Shown here: piece by piece, positions 25,219 to 32,727 of the stretch | Numbering within the stretch: position 1 is the first letter of the stretch | Layout: every line of letters starts with the position of its first letter | Made by a program: the position numbers and the translations under genes | The notes under the pieces: generated by a model | The model's input: only the letters and a program-made list of their open reading frames with translations | Told to the model about the DNA's origin: nothing | Database searches by the model: none | NCBI GenBank assembly: GCA_937876415.1 | Contig: CALEHE010000044.1 | Span: 1 to 33,139, forward strand | Direction: 5' to 3' | Length of the DNA: 33,139 nt | Origin: an uncultured Actinomycetes bacterium | GTDB lineage: Bacteria; Actinomycetota; Acidimicrobiia; Acidimicrobiales; Ilumatobacteraceae

Positions 25219-25851
25219 TCAGCGAATGGGACCAGTGCGGTCGACAGCCGATCGTGATGAGATGACATCATCGATGATTCCGTAGGCCAAAGCCTCGTTT
25301 GCTTCCATCACAAAGTCACGATCGGTGTCTGCGTGGATACGTTCACGAGGCTGACCAGTGTGCTCCGACAAGATTTCTTCCAGGATGTCGCGCATCCGGA
25401 AAATTTCTTTGGCGGCGATCTCAAGGTCGGTCACTTGGCCGTAGCCGACTTGACCATACGGCTGGTGTAACAACACTCGGCTGTGTGGCAGTGCCAGGCG
25501 CTTGCCCTTCGTACCCGCAGCCAGCAAAACAGCAGCAGCACTGGCGGCTTGACCTAAGCAAATCGTGGCGATGTCGTTCTTGATGAACTGCATCGTGTCG
25601 TAAATCGCGAACAATGCCGTGATGTCTCCACCAGGGCTATTGATGTAGATGTTGATGTCCTTATCGGGGTTTTCGCTCTCAAGGTGAATCAACTGGGCAC
25701 ACACCAAGTTGGCGATGGTGTCATCAATGGGAGTGCCAATGAAAAGAATATTTTCCTTCAGCAAACGGCTGTATAAGTCGTAGGCACGCTCGCCGCGACT
25801 CGTCTGTTCGACAACCGTCGGAACGTAATAGTTGAAAGCCTCGAGATTCAT
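25219..25851 (-). CDS. clpP: ATP-dependent Clp protease proteolytic subunit (ClpP2-type)
   Basis: Serine peptidase subunit (210 aa) forming the degradation chamber with ClpX. The catalytic triad is visible: S104 in [14 protein letters not shown]129 in SRVLLHQP, and D179 in DTDRDF. The substrate-binding SPGG loop is at 72-75. The segment [14 protein letters not shown] and the N-terminal [10 protein letters not shown] resemble the actinobacterial ClpP2 rather than ClpP1 (which has GMAASMGEFLL). Actinobacteria normally carry a clpP1-clpP2 pair between tig and clpX; only one copy is here. AGGA precedes ATG 25851 by about 6 nt. The gene follows tig after 11 bp. Confidence 0.96.
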   Translation of the reverse strand: MNLEAFNYYVPTVVEQTSRGERAYDLYSRLLKENILFIGTPIDDTIANLVCAQLIHLESENPDKDINIYINSPGGDITALFAIYDTMQFIKNDIATICLGQAASAAAVLLAAGTKGKRLALPHSRVLLHQPYGQVGYGQVTDLEIAAKEIFRMRDILEEILSEHTGQPRERIHADTDRDFVMEANEALAYGIIDDVISSRSAVDRTGPIR

Positions 25852-25862
25852 GTTGTTCCTAT

Positions 25863-27341
25863 TCAGTCGTTTTCAGAAAGGTCGTTGTCTGAGTGATCGT
25901 TGTCTAAATGATCATGCTCTGAATCATCGTGCTCTGCATGATCGTGGTCATGATTGTGGTCGGCTTCGGAGTGACCGATGACGACATCATTGTCAAGAGT
26001 CTTGCCACTGGGATCAACGTATTCAACGCGGTGAATCAACCAGTCGAGAGCCTTCGACTTGCTAATTTCTGCGGCTAAATCAACGATTGCATCATTGGCT
26101 TGATAAGCCGCGCGAACCTGATCAACGCTAATGAAGCGGATCTTCTTGTTCTTGGGCGAACCGGCCATCTGGTGTTCGCGCACTGCTTGCTCATTGGTGC
26201 GATCGGCCATCGATTCAAATTCGCGTTCGATTTCGTCTTCGGATGCGTCAAGCGCCTCGGCCTTCACAACGGCGCGCAATGCGAGGTCGACCTTGACAGC
26301 CTTTTGGCTTTGCGGGCGGAGACCTTCAACAAATGACTGCGCATCTTGACCAGTTGCCTGCATCCACTGATCGATGTTGATGCCTTGCGACTGGAACTGA
26401 CGAATGGTGTTCTCGACGCGGCGCTGCAAATCGGCAGCAACCATGGCTTCCGGTGTTTCAATTTCGGCAAGAGCGACCAATGCGTCGGTCACTTTTTCAA
26501 CGACAACATTGCGCACCTGATTGAGTCGGTTCGTCGTGAGCCGCTCAACCACAGATTCGCGCCATTCGGCGACAGTGGTGAAACCATCAATGTTTTCGTT
26601 GACCCACGCATCATCAAGATCAGCGACAACGAGTTCTTGAACCGAGTTCACAGTGACTGCGAAATCGGCTTCTTCTTGAGTACCTGAAGGAGTGTCGGAG
26701 AATGTGAACGACTCGCCAGCCGCCTTGCCAATGAGTTGTTCGTCAAACGACGGGGCAACCCACTTTTTGCCAATTTCATATGACCAGTCATCAACAGCAA
26801 GACCCACTACTGGTTCACCATCGCGTGACCCAACCAAATCAACGACGACAAAGTCGCCTTCTTTGGCCGCCCGCTCAATCGTGGTCAACTTGCCCAAACG
26901 ACGGCGCTCGGCATCAAGAACATCGTCAACTTCTTGATCGGCAACATCAATCGCGGGTACTTCAACGCGCAAACCGCCGTAGCCAGGCAGGGTGATGACT
27001 GGACGAACTTCACAAGTTGCATCAAACGACACGGGACCAGATTCTTGGCCACCCACAATGTCAATTTCGGGGGTTGCGATGATGTCCACGTTGTGCTCAC
27101 GCACGGCGCGTCCCAAATACTGAGGCACTGCATCGCGCAATGCCTGCTCGCGAGCGGCCGCAATGCCAATACGAGCCTCCAAAACCTTGCGAGGGGCCTT
27201 ACCTGCACGGAAGCCCGGCAAGCGGACCTCCTGAGCGATCTTGGCAAAAGCGGCGTCTATGTCAGTGGCAAAATCAGCCTCATCCACAAGGACCGAGAGC
27301 TTGACTTTGTTGCCTTCGAGGGGTTCACATGTCGTCTTCAC
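25863..27341 (-). CDS. tig: Trigger factor (ribosome-associated chaperone)
   Basis: Trigger factor, 492 aa from GTG 27341, which binds the ribosome exit tunnel and folds nascent chains. The N-terminal ribosome-binding domain contains the signature [19 protein letters not shown]. The FKBP-type PPIase domain (about 155-240) and the C-terminal chaperone arms follow. The last 36 residues (457-492) are rich in His and Asp (repeats of HDHDH and EHDxSEHDH type), an extension not found in typical members. The start is GTG 27341, beginning [17 protein letters not shown]; the frame remains open upstream to 27494 but those residues do not match the family. TACACT (27351-27356) lies 9 nt before the GTG, suggesting a leaderless mRNA. 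It heads the tig-clpP-clpX unit. Confidence 0.95.
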   Translation of the reverse strand: MKTTCEPLEGNKVKLSVLVDEADFATDIDAAFAKIAQEVRLPGFRAGKAPRKVLEARIGIAAAREQALRDAVPQYLGRAVREHNVDIIATPEIDIVGGQESGPVSFDATCEVRPVITLPGYGGLRVEVPAIDVADQEVDDVLDAERRRLGKLTTIERAAKEGDFVVVDLVGSRDGEPVVGLAVDDWSYEIGKKWVAPSFDEQLIGKAAGESFTFSDTPSGTQEEADFAVTVNSVQELVVADLDDAWVNENIDGFTTVAEWRESVVERLTTNRLNQVRNVVVEKVTDALVALAEIETPEAMVAADLQRRVENTIRQFQSQGINIDQWMQATGQDAQSFVEGLRPQSQKAVKVDLALRAVVKAEALDASEDEIEREFESMADRTNEQAVREHQMAGSPKNKKIRFISVDQVRAAYQANDAIVDLAAEISKSKALDWLIHRVEYVDPSGKTLDNDVVIGHSEADHNHDHDHAEHDDSEHDHLDNDHSDNDLSEND

Positions 27342-27440
27342 AGAGTGTCGAGTGTATCGGCGAGGTGGCAGAGAGGACCTACGAAGGGACAGGATTGATG
27401 TATGTTGGAAAACACACCCTAGTGAAGTCAGGATGAAGTC
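27342..27440. promoter_or_regulatory. Divergent promoter region between tig and the 93-aa gene
   Basis: The minus strand has TACACT (27351-27356) 9 nt before tig GTG 27341. The plus strand has an AGGA ribosome site (27430-27433) 7 nt before ATG 27441. A plus-strand promoter is less clear; TAGTGA at about 27420-27425 is a weak -10 candidate. Confidence 0.35.
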
Positions 27441-27722
27441 ATGAAGTCGCCGTTTAAGCCCATCTGGAAGCCCCACGCTTTGGCCACGCCCCATGCTGAG
27501 CAGATTTCGCTACGTATCAAGGACAAGGTAGTCGCCACCACCGATTTGGCTGACGTCCCCGCTGGTACCGAGGGCAAAGTTCTTCTCGCTAACGGCTTCA
27601 ACTGGCAGCGCTACCGCATTCTGTTCAACAACGGTATTGAACTTGGCGATCTTGATGCTCGCCACATCGCCCCCATCGGCCGGGCTGCGAAGCGCGTTGC
27701 CAAGATTGACCGGTCTCAGTGA
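27441..27722 (+). CDS. Small conserved hypothetical protein, SH3-like fold suspected
   Basis: A 93-aa protein without membrane segments. Its core (about residues 24-75) alternates hydrophobic strands and turns: KDKVVATTDLADVPAGTEGK, then VLLANGFNWQRYRILFNNG and IELGDLDARHIAP. The V-P-x-G-T-x-G-K-V turn looks like an SH3/KOW-type small beta barrel, so binding to nucleic acid or protein is possible, but I cannot name a family. ATG 27441 has AGGA 7 nt upstream. The C-terminal tail is basic. It is divergent from tig and lies 58 bp before the TetR gene on the same strand, with an inverted repeat between them. Confidence 0.75.
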   Translation: MKSPFKPIWKPHALATPHAEQISLRIKDKVVATTDLADVPAGTEGKVLLANGFNWQRYRILFNNGIELGDLDARHIAPIGRAAKRVAKIDRSQ

Positions 27723-27740
27723 CCCCGCCCCAGGCTCCGT

Positions 27741-27764
27741 AAAGTGGCAGTCAACCGCCACTTT
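27741..27764. promoter_or_regulatory. Inverted repeat before the TetR gene: operator or terminator
   Basis: A perfect 8-bp inverted repeat, AAAGTGGC (27741-27748) and GCCACTTT (27757-27764), with an 8-base spacer. It lies 4 bp before the possible TAGTCT box (27769-27774), covering the -35 region of the TetR gene. This is where a self-repressing TetR dimer would bind. It could instead be a weak terminator of the 93-aa gene, though TTT is followed by CCCC rather than a T-run. Confidence 0.5.
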
Positions 27765-27780
27765 CCCCTAGTCTGAGCGC

Positions 27781-28386
27781 ATGTCACAGACTTCAAGCGC
27801 TGCCACGACGATCTCTCTTGACGGGCGACGCGAACGCGGGGCTCGTAACAAAGAGGCGGTGGTCTCAGCGCTGCTCGAGCTCTACAGCCAAGGTGAAGTT
27901 CAACCTCCAGCCGCTCGCATCGCCGAAATGGCAGGAGTCTCCGAACGTTCGGTGTTCCGCTATTTCGATGATATGGAAGACCTCGCAAGTTGTGCGATCG
28001 CGGTCCAATGGGATCGAATTCGCGATATGTACGAGACTCTCGATAGCTCTGGCGATCTCGCGAAACGAATTAACTCAATCGTTGACCACCGACTGAAGTT
28101 GTACGACAAAGTCGGCGGCGTCATGCGTGTTGCCGTCGTGGCCGCAAACAAGTCTCCGGTCGTCGCCATGGCCGTGAAAGAACGGCGACACATGATGAGT
28201 CAACGAGCCTTACAACAGTTTGAAAATGAATTGAAGTCAACAAGCGATATTGAAAACAAAGAACGAATCCTTGACTACACGCTGTCACTCGAAAACATCA
28301 TCTATCTCAAAGAGGCCCTTAGGCTTTCTCACAGCAAAGTGCGCGAGACCTTAACTGCGGCTATCACAACACTCTTCGCGAACTGA
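27781..28386 (+). CDS. TetR/AcrR family transcriptional regulator
   Basis: A 201-aa repressor of the TetR type. The N-terminal DNA-binding domain has the helix-turn-helix at about 42-63 (PPAARIAEMAGVSERSVFRYF), ending in the family's VFRYFDD pattern. The C-terminal ligand-binding part is helical and not assignable to a ligand class. ATG 27781 has TAGTCT (27769-27774) 6 nt upstream, suggesting leaderless transcription. The upstream inverted repeat may be its operator. No obvious target gene is beside it: the 93-aa gene is upstream and the EAL gene converges. The C-terminus ends 15 bp from the convergent EAL stop. Confidence 0.92.
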   Translation: MSQTSSAATTISLDGRRERGARNKEAVVSALLELYSQGEVQPPAARIAEMAGVSERSVFRYFDDMEDLASCAIAVQWDRIRDMYETLDSSGDLAKRINSIVDHRLKLYDKVGGVMRVAVVAANKSPVVAMAVKERRHMMSQRALQQFENELKSTSDIENKERILDYTLSLENIIYLKEALRLSHSKVRETLTAAITTLFAN

Positions 28387-28401
28387 ACGACGCCTGGTCG
28401 C

Positions 28402-29589
28402 TCAAGAGAGATATTCAAACTTGCGTCGCCAATCGTCGAGGGCAACATCGAGTTGAACTGGCGCTACTGGTGACGAAATGAGATACCCCTGGGCCGCGTC
28501 ACACCCCAAATCGCGCACCATTCGGAATTGATCAACCGATTCGACGCCTTCAGCGACGACCTGCAGTTGCAATGAGTGGCCGACATCAATTCCAGAACGC
28601 ACCATCGGGTCGGGTTCAGCCGCATTGATATCAAGACGATTGACCATGGCGCGGTCAATTTTTAATTCAGTAAACGGTGCAACCAACAGCCGTTCATAAT
28701 TACTCGTACCCGTTCCGAAGTCGTCAACCGACAGTTTGAAACCGGCAATTCGTAAACGAGTCAAGATTGAAAGCGCTGGCGCTACGTCGGTGATCGGCGC
28801 AGTTTCGGTGACTTCAAATGTCCAACGTTCAGCAGGTGCCGCTTCAAGCAAGATCTTTTGTGCTCGGCGCGGCAACTCTTCGTCATCGAGATCGAGAACT
28901 GAGATATTTATCGAGATATCAGGCATTGAGGCAAGCGCTCGGTAACGCTTGCGATCACGGACTGCCATTGACATCACGATGTCAAGTAGTTCACCCGTTC
29001 GGCCTTCTTGCTCAATCAGTGCAACAAAGATTGCCGGTGACACATCACCATGTTCAGGGTGGCGCCAACGCACCAATGCCTCAACGCCCAACGCTTCGCC
29101 GCTACGGGTAGAAACCTTGGGCTGATAGGCCAATTGCAAGAAGTCGGGCTGCAATAACAAGTTGGCATCGATGATGACTTTGGGACCGGTTGGGTCGACA
29201 CCCATTTCCGAAACTTGTGACAGTTCGAGCATGGCAGTTTTCAAAACATCTAGCGAGAAAGGTTTGGCAAAAGTTCCGAGAACTCGAAGCTTGTGCATTT
29301 CAGCAATTCGACCTGCCGTGTCTAACAACGATTGGTCAGCACCACTCACCAAGATCACAGGCATTCCCCGATGTGTTGCCCCGAGTTTGCTCATCACCTC
29401 AATGCCGTCCATTTCGCCAAGTGACAAATCAAGAACGACAAGATCAAAGCGCCCGATAATCGCGGCTTCAATCTCGCTTGGGCTACTAGCCGACGTCGCA
29501 TCAAACCCTGCAGACTCGGCGACAGCGACAATCAGTTCGCAGATTGCTTCTTCGTCATCAATGACAAGAACTTTTGGCGTATCACTCAT
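28402..29589 (-). CDS. Response regulator with REC and EAL (c-di-GMP phosphodiesterase) domains
   Basis: A 395-aa signalling protein. REC domain (about 1-120): acidic pocket D11-D12, phosphoacceptor D54 (VVLDLSLGEMDG), S82 and K109 (FAKPF). EAL domain (about 140-390): EALVRWRHPEHG, NIS, FEVTET, VDDFGTG, LKIDR, VAEGVES and QGYLISSP are present, i.e. the metal- and substrate-binding residues of an active phosphodiesterase, which would hydrolyse cyclic di-GMP to pGpG. The EAL itself reads VEALVRW. The ATG overlaps the stop of the histidine kinase by 4 bp (ATGA), so the two are translated together and the REC domain is probably a phosphorylation target of that kinase. No GGDEF domain is in the window. 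The 15 bp behind it hold no terminator. Confidence 0.93.
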   Translation of the reverse strand: MSDTPKVLVIDDEEAICELIVAVAESAGFDATSASSPSEIEAAIIGRFDLVVLDLSLGEMDGIEVMSKLGATHRGMPVILVSGADQSLLDTAGRIAEMHKLRVLGTFAKPFSLDVLKTAMLELSQVSEMGVDPTGPKVIIDANLLLQPDFLQLAYQPKVSTRSGEALGVEALVRWRHPEHGDVSPAIFVALIEQEGRTGELLDIVMSMAVRDRKRYRALASMPDISINISVLDLDDEELPRRAQKILLEAAPAERWTFEVTETAPITDVAPALSILTRLRIAGFKLSVDDFGTGTSNYERLLVAPFTELKIDRAMVNRLDINAAEPDPMVRSGIDVGHSLQLQVVAEGVESVDQFRMVRDLGCDAAQGYLISSPVAPVQLDVALDDWRRKFEYLS

Positions 29590-32465
29590 GACTTTTCATC
29601 ACCCTCAATATTTTCACCATCACGCACTTCGGCAATTAACGGCGACAATGCGCTGTACAAGTCTTCACGCGAGAATGGCTTGGCCAAAGTACGTTCGCCC
29701 TGCTCTTGCAATTCTTTCATACTTGCCGAGTAACCGGTCATAAAGATCACCGCAAGATCGGGAACAATTGCGACTGCAAGACGGGCCAATTGAATTCCGT
29801 CCATCTCTTCACCGAAGTTTGCATCCGAGACCAATACGTCTGGTTCAAATGTTTCGATGAGTTCAAGCGCGGCTTTGGGAGATGTTTCAAAACGAGCATC
29901 GACACCCATATCAATCAACCACGAAGCCACCATTTCGGCTAACGACTGTTCGTCATCGGCAACAACGACACGGCGACCTGAACGTCGCTGTACCGCCCGC
30001 TCATCGGTCTTTACCGATCCGGTATGAATCGGGAGGCTCAGAGTCACGGTCGTGCCAACTCCGAGACGACTCTCTAAGTACGCCGTGCCGCCACTCTGTT
30101 TAGCGAATGCATACACCGTGGCGAGACCAAGACCGGTTCCACTGCCGGCCCGTTTCGTTGTGAAGAACGGTTCAAAAGCGCGAGCAACTACATCTGCTGG
30201 CATACCTTTGCCATCGTCGGCAACTGAGAGTTCTAACGTTTGAGTTTCAGGCACCTGTCGTGCCGAGATCTTCAAGGTTCCCGTCGGACCCATTGCATCA
30301 CGTGAGTTGAACGTGAGATTCAAAATGCAGCTTGACAGGCGACCCGCATCAACCATGAGCTGCACGTTGGGATCTGGAATATCAACTTCAACTTGTCGTC
30401 CCGCGCCAAGTGCTTGCCGCATGAGTGGCAAAAGTCCTTTCACCAAATCGGACAAGGTCACCGCGCTCTCTTCAAGCGGCTGACTTCGTGCCACTGCAAG
30501 TAACGACTTCGTGATTTCGGCTCCACGTTCAACCGCCGACATTGAGCGCGAGACAAACTTTGACAATTTCTCATCGTTCGCAACCGTCTCGTTCATTGCC
30601 ATCAACTGCAGGTTTCCGAGCGTCACGAAAAGCAAGTTGTTGAAGTCATGGGCCAGTCCACCTGCCAAAGCACCCAGTGACTCCATCCGTTCAGATTGTG
30701 AAGAGCGCATCGCCAAACTGCGACGTTCAGTCGAATCGGTTGCGTGCAAAAAGCCCACCCGGTCATTGGACATTCCGTGAATGGGGTAAGCCTCAATTTC
30801 AACAATGCGCATTGAACTATCGAGATCGTCTTCGCCTAGTTCGGCACGGGCAACTTCGCCGTCAAGCGCTTGTTGCAATGCATCAATGACAAGGCGTGCC
30901 CTACCCGAATCGGGAGTTAGCCCAAATATCGCGGTCACATCAAGTCCAGGAATTGCACCTGGGAATTCATCACGAACTTCTTGATTGGCCGCGAGCACCT
31001 TGAGCGATTCATCAAAGACAACAGATTTTCCAGGCGTGGCATCGAGCGCTGCTTCGAGCAACAACTCTCGCCGACGACGTTCGAGGAATAGCCGATACTG
31101 AGCGTTCGCCCCTTGCAAGAGAACTATGAGCATCGCCAAGCCGAAGAGAATTTCAATACCCAACACCAGAACATTCGAGCGAGTCTCTACGCCGAAATTA
31201 GCGTTAGGACTTGCGGTAAAACGTAAGCGCAAGTCACTGATCACACCATCGCTTGAAGAAGTCTGCGAAGGTTCTGACTTGTTGTCGCCCTCAACCCAGA
31301 GCGATGTTGAAATCTCGTTGTTTGCGATGTCAGCAATTTCAATTTGCACATCGTCAACGAGTCCACTGAACGCGGCTATTCCCGATTGCAAGAGTTCGGG
31401 GATTGAATACGACACGACGACGAATTGTTGAGATGGAGATTCTTTTACCGGAAGGGCAAAGTAGATGTTCGGCTCAAAGGCTGAAGCCGACAACGCAATA
31501 TCTTCAATCCCGAGTAACTGCACTTCGTTGTTTTGTGTTGAATCAAGTATCGCCCCATCAAATTTACCGACGGCAGTTTTGAACGAGTTCACACTTGGCG
31601 CTTCAAGCCGACTCAACGACTGGTCGACTGACAAGAAACCATTTTCTTCAACGCTGACAAGCGCGGCAACCGAGATTTCTTCTTGACCGAGAACCAGGGT
31701 TTGTAATTGTTCTTCAAACCGAGTCGGATCTTGAACAATGACTTCATCAGAGTTTTTGACTTGCAATGTCAACATTGATAACTGCTCGGCCGTCGACTCA
31801 AGAAACCCTGTTTGCGCTGCTTCAGCGACGAACGTGAGGTTGTCCTCGTTTTGACGTTGCCAAACCTGTCGCGTAATTGCGATCGCAACCAAAGTCATCA
31901 TGACAATGACTAACGGGGCCAACAATTCTGCAGCAATTGACTTGTCATAGCGAAACCAGTGAGTGCTTTTGCGCGACGCGATGATCGCCGCGACAACCGC
32001 TGCTATCGCAATCCCAATACTTTGGCTCGCCGTCGACATCGCGACATCACCGTTGACCCATGAAACCACCAGAGTTTCGCTCAACCCACCAAGGACCGAA
32101 ATGACAGCCACCCCACCCAAGAACTTCCAGATCCGATTTGCTGGAGTCGCAGGCTCAACCCGCGAGATGGTGCGTTCAATCGCTACGAACAACGCCAGTG
32201 TTTCAAGAATTGCCAATACACCGATCGCGACCAAAGCCCCCCAATGACCATCGACAACTGACCGTTCCGCAACATTTCCCAGCAGGAAATAGGCCGCGCT
32301 TTGCCCGATCAGGCCAGCGATCAGGGCACCGCGTCCCCAAAAGAACCCCGCCGCGACCACCCCTGCCATAGAAAATCGAACGTCAAGAGTCCCCGTCACA
32401 GTTGACCATGCGGATGCGACCGAGAACGCAAATGTGATGAGGAAACGCACGAACGGTGTTCTCAT
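29586..32465 (-). CDS. Membrane-bound hybrid histidine kinase (extracytoplasmic sensor, HisKA-HATPase, C-terminal REC)
   Basis: A 959-aa sensor kinase. Residues 1-165 form several membrane segments resembling a MASE1-type sensor. A further membrane helix lies at about 180-198, and an extracytoplasmic region of about 235 residues (200-432), possibly CHASE-like, is bounded by another helix at 431-451. A PAS-like segment (about 465-580) follows. HisKA has H606 in AGGLAHDFNNLL; the HATPase has the N-box NLTFNSRDAM (N720), DDGKGMP (750-756), and FEPFFTTKRAGSGTGLGLA. The REC domain has phosphoacceptor D881 and K929. No HPt domain is present, so transfer to the downstream REC-EAL protein would need an HPt elsewhere or direct transfer from H606. 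ATG 32465 has GGA about 11 nt upstream inside a hairpin (32470-32484). Confidence 0.92.
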   Translation of the reverse strand: MRTPFVRFLITFAFSVASAWSTVTGTLDVRFSMAGVVAAGFFWGRGALIAGLIGQSAAYFLLGNVAERSVVDGHWGALVAIGVLAILETLALFVAIERTISRVEPATPANRIWKFLGGVAVISVLGGLSETLVVSWVNGDVAMSTASQSIGIAIAAVVAAIIASRKSTHWFRYDKSIAAELLAPLVIVMMTLVAIAITRQVWQRQNEDNLTFVAEAAQTGFLESTAEQLSMLTLQVKNSDEVIVQDPTRFEEQLQTLVLGQEEISVAALVSVEENGFLSVDQSLSRLEAPSVNSFKTAVGKFDGAILDSTQNNEVQLLGIEDIALSASAFEPNIYFALPVKESPSQQFVVVSYSIPELLQSGIAAFSGLVDDVQIEIADIANNEISTSLWVEGDNKSEPSQTSSSDGVISDLRLRFTASPNANFGVETRSNVLVLGIEILFGLAMLIVLLQGANAQYRLFLERRRRELLLEAALDATPGKSVVFDESLKVLAANQEVRDEFPGAIPGLDVTAIFGLTPDSGRARLVIDALQQALDGEVARAELGEDDLDSSMRIVEIEAYPIHGMSNDRVGFLHATDSTERRSLAMRSSQSERMESLGALAGGLAHDFNNLLFVTLGNLQLMAMNETVANDEKLSKFVSRSMSAVERGAEITKSLLAVARSQPLEESAVTLSDLVKGLLPLMRQALGAGRQVEVDIPDPNVQLMVDAGRLSSCILNLTFNSRDAMGPTGTLKISARQVPETQTLELSVADDGKGMPADVVARAFEPFFTTKRAGSGTGLGLATVYAFAKQSGGTAYLESRLGVGTTVTLSLPIHTGSVKTDERAVQRRSGRRVVVADDEQSLAEMVASWLIDMGVDARFETSPKAALELIETFEPDVLVSDANFGEEMDGIQLARLAVAIVPDLAVIFMTGYSASMKELQEQGERTLAKPFSREDLYSALSPLIAEVRDGENIEGDEKS

Positions 32466-32469
32466 TAAC

Positions 32470-32484
32470 TGAACATTCCGTTCA
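32470..32484 (-). promoter_or_regulatory. Small dyad before the histidine kinase gene
   Basis: TGAAC-N5-GTTCA, a perfect 5-bp inverted repeat 4 nt upstream of ATG 32465. In the mRNA the loop holds GGAAT, the only purine-rich ribosome-site candidate. It could be an RNA hairpin presenting the ribosome site in its loop, or a DNA dyad bound by a regulator. It is short, so chance is possible. Confidence 0.35.
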
Positions 32485-32570
32485 TGGGAGGAAGATCACG
32501 AAATTGGTCGATATTTGATCGTACGCCGAGACAACTCGCTGACGAGACCATTTCCGCTGGTGACACGAGG

Positions 32571-32576
32571 TACAAT
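32571..32576 (+). promoter_or_regulatory. -10 box of the tRNA-Pro promoter
   Basis: TACAAT lies 9 nt before the 5' end of the mature tRNA, putting the transcription start at about 32583 with only a few bases of leader. No strong -35 box is seen; CCATTT at 17-bp spacing is the best fit. Confidence 0.6.
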
Positions 32577-32585
32577 TCGGCTCCT

Positions 32586-32661
32586 CGGGGAGTAGCGCAG
32601 TTGGTAGCGCACCTGCTTTGGGAGCAGGAGGCCGGGAGTTCGAGTCTCCTCTCCCCGACCA
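32586..32661 (+). tRNA. tRNA-Pro (anticodon UGG)
   Basis: A complete cloverleaf. The acceptor stem is CGGGGAG paired with CTCCCCG, the D arm GCGC...GCGC contains GTTGGTA, the anticodon stem is CCTGC/GCAGG with loop TTTGGGA (anticodon TGG, positions 34-36), and the T arm GGGAG...CTCCT encloses TTCGAGT. The last T-stem pair is a G-T wobble. Discriminator base A32658 and an encoded CCA (32659-32661) follow. UGG reads CCA and, by wobble, the other proline codons. A T-rich stretch follows, but there is no hairpin terminator. Confidence 0.98.
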
Positions 32662-32727
32662 ATTTCTCTTTCTTGTGTGGCTAAATCCTTGCGTCGTCCC
32701 GTTCGGTCACAGACCCTTGGCATTTAT

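Noticed and set aside
27342..27494. Upstream extension of the trigger factor frame by 51 codons
   Set aside because: Those residues do not resemble the family, they run across the promoter and the divergent gene start, and GTG 27341 gives the normal N-terminus.
32470..32484. LexA/SOS box
   Set aside because: The actinobacterial box needs GAAC-N4-GTTC; here the spacing is 5, and the gene is a sensor kinase.
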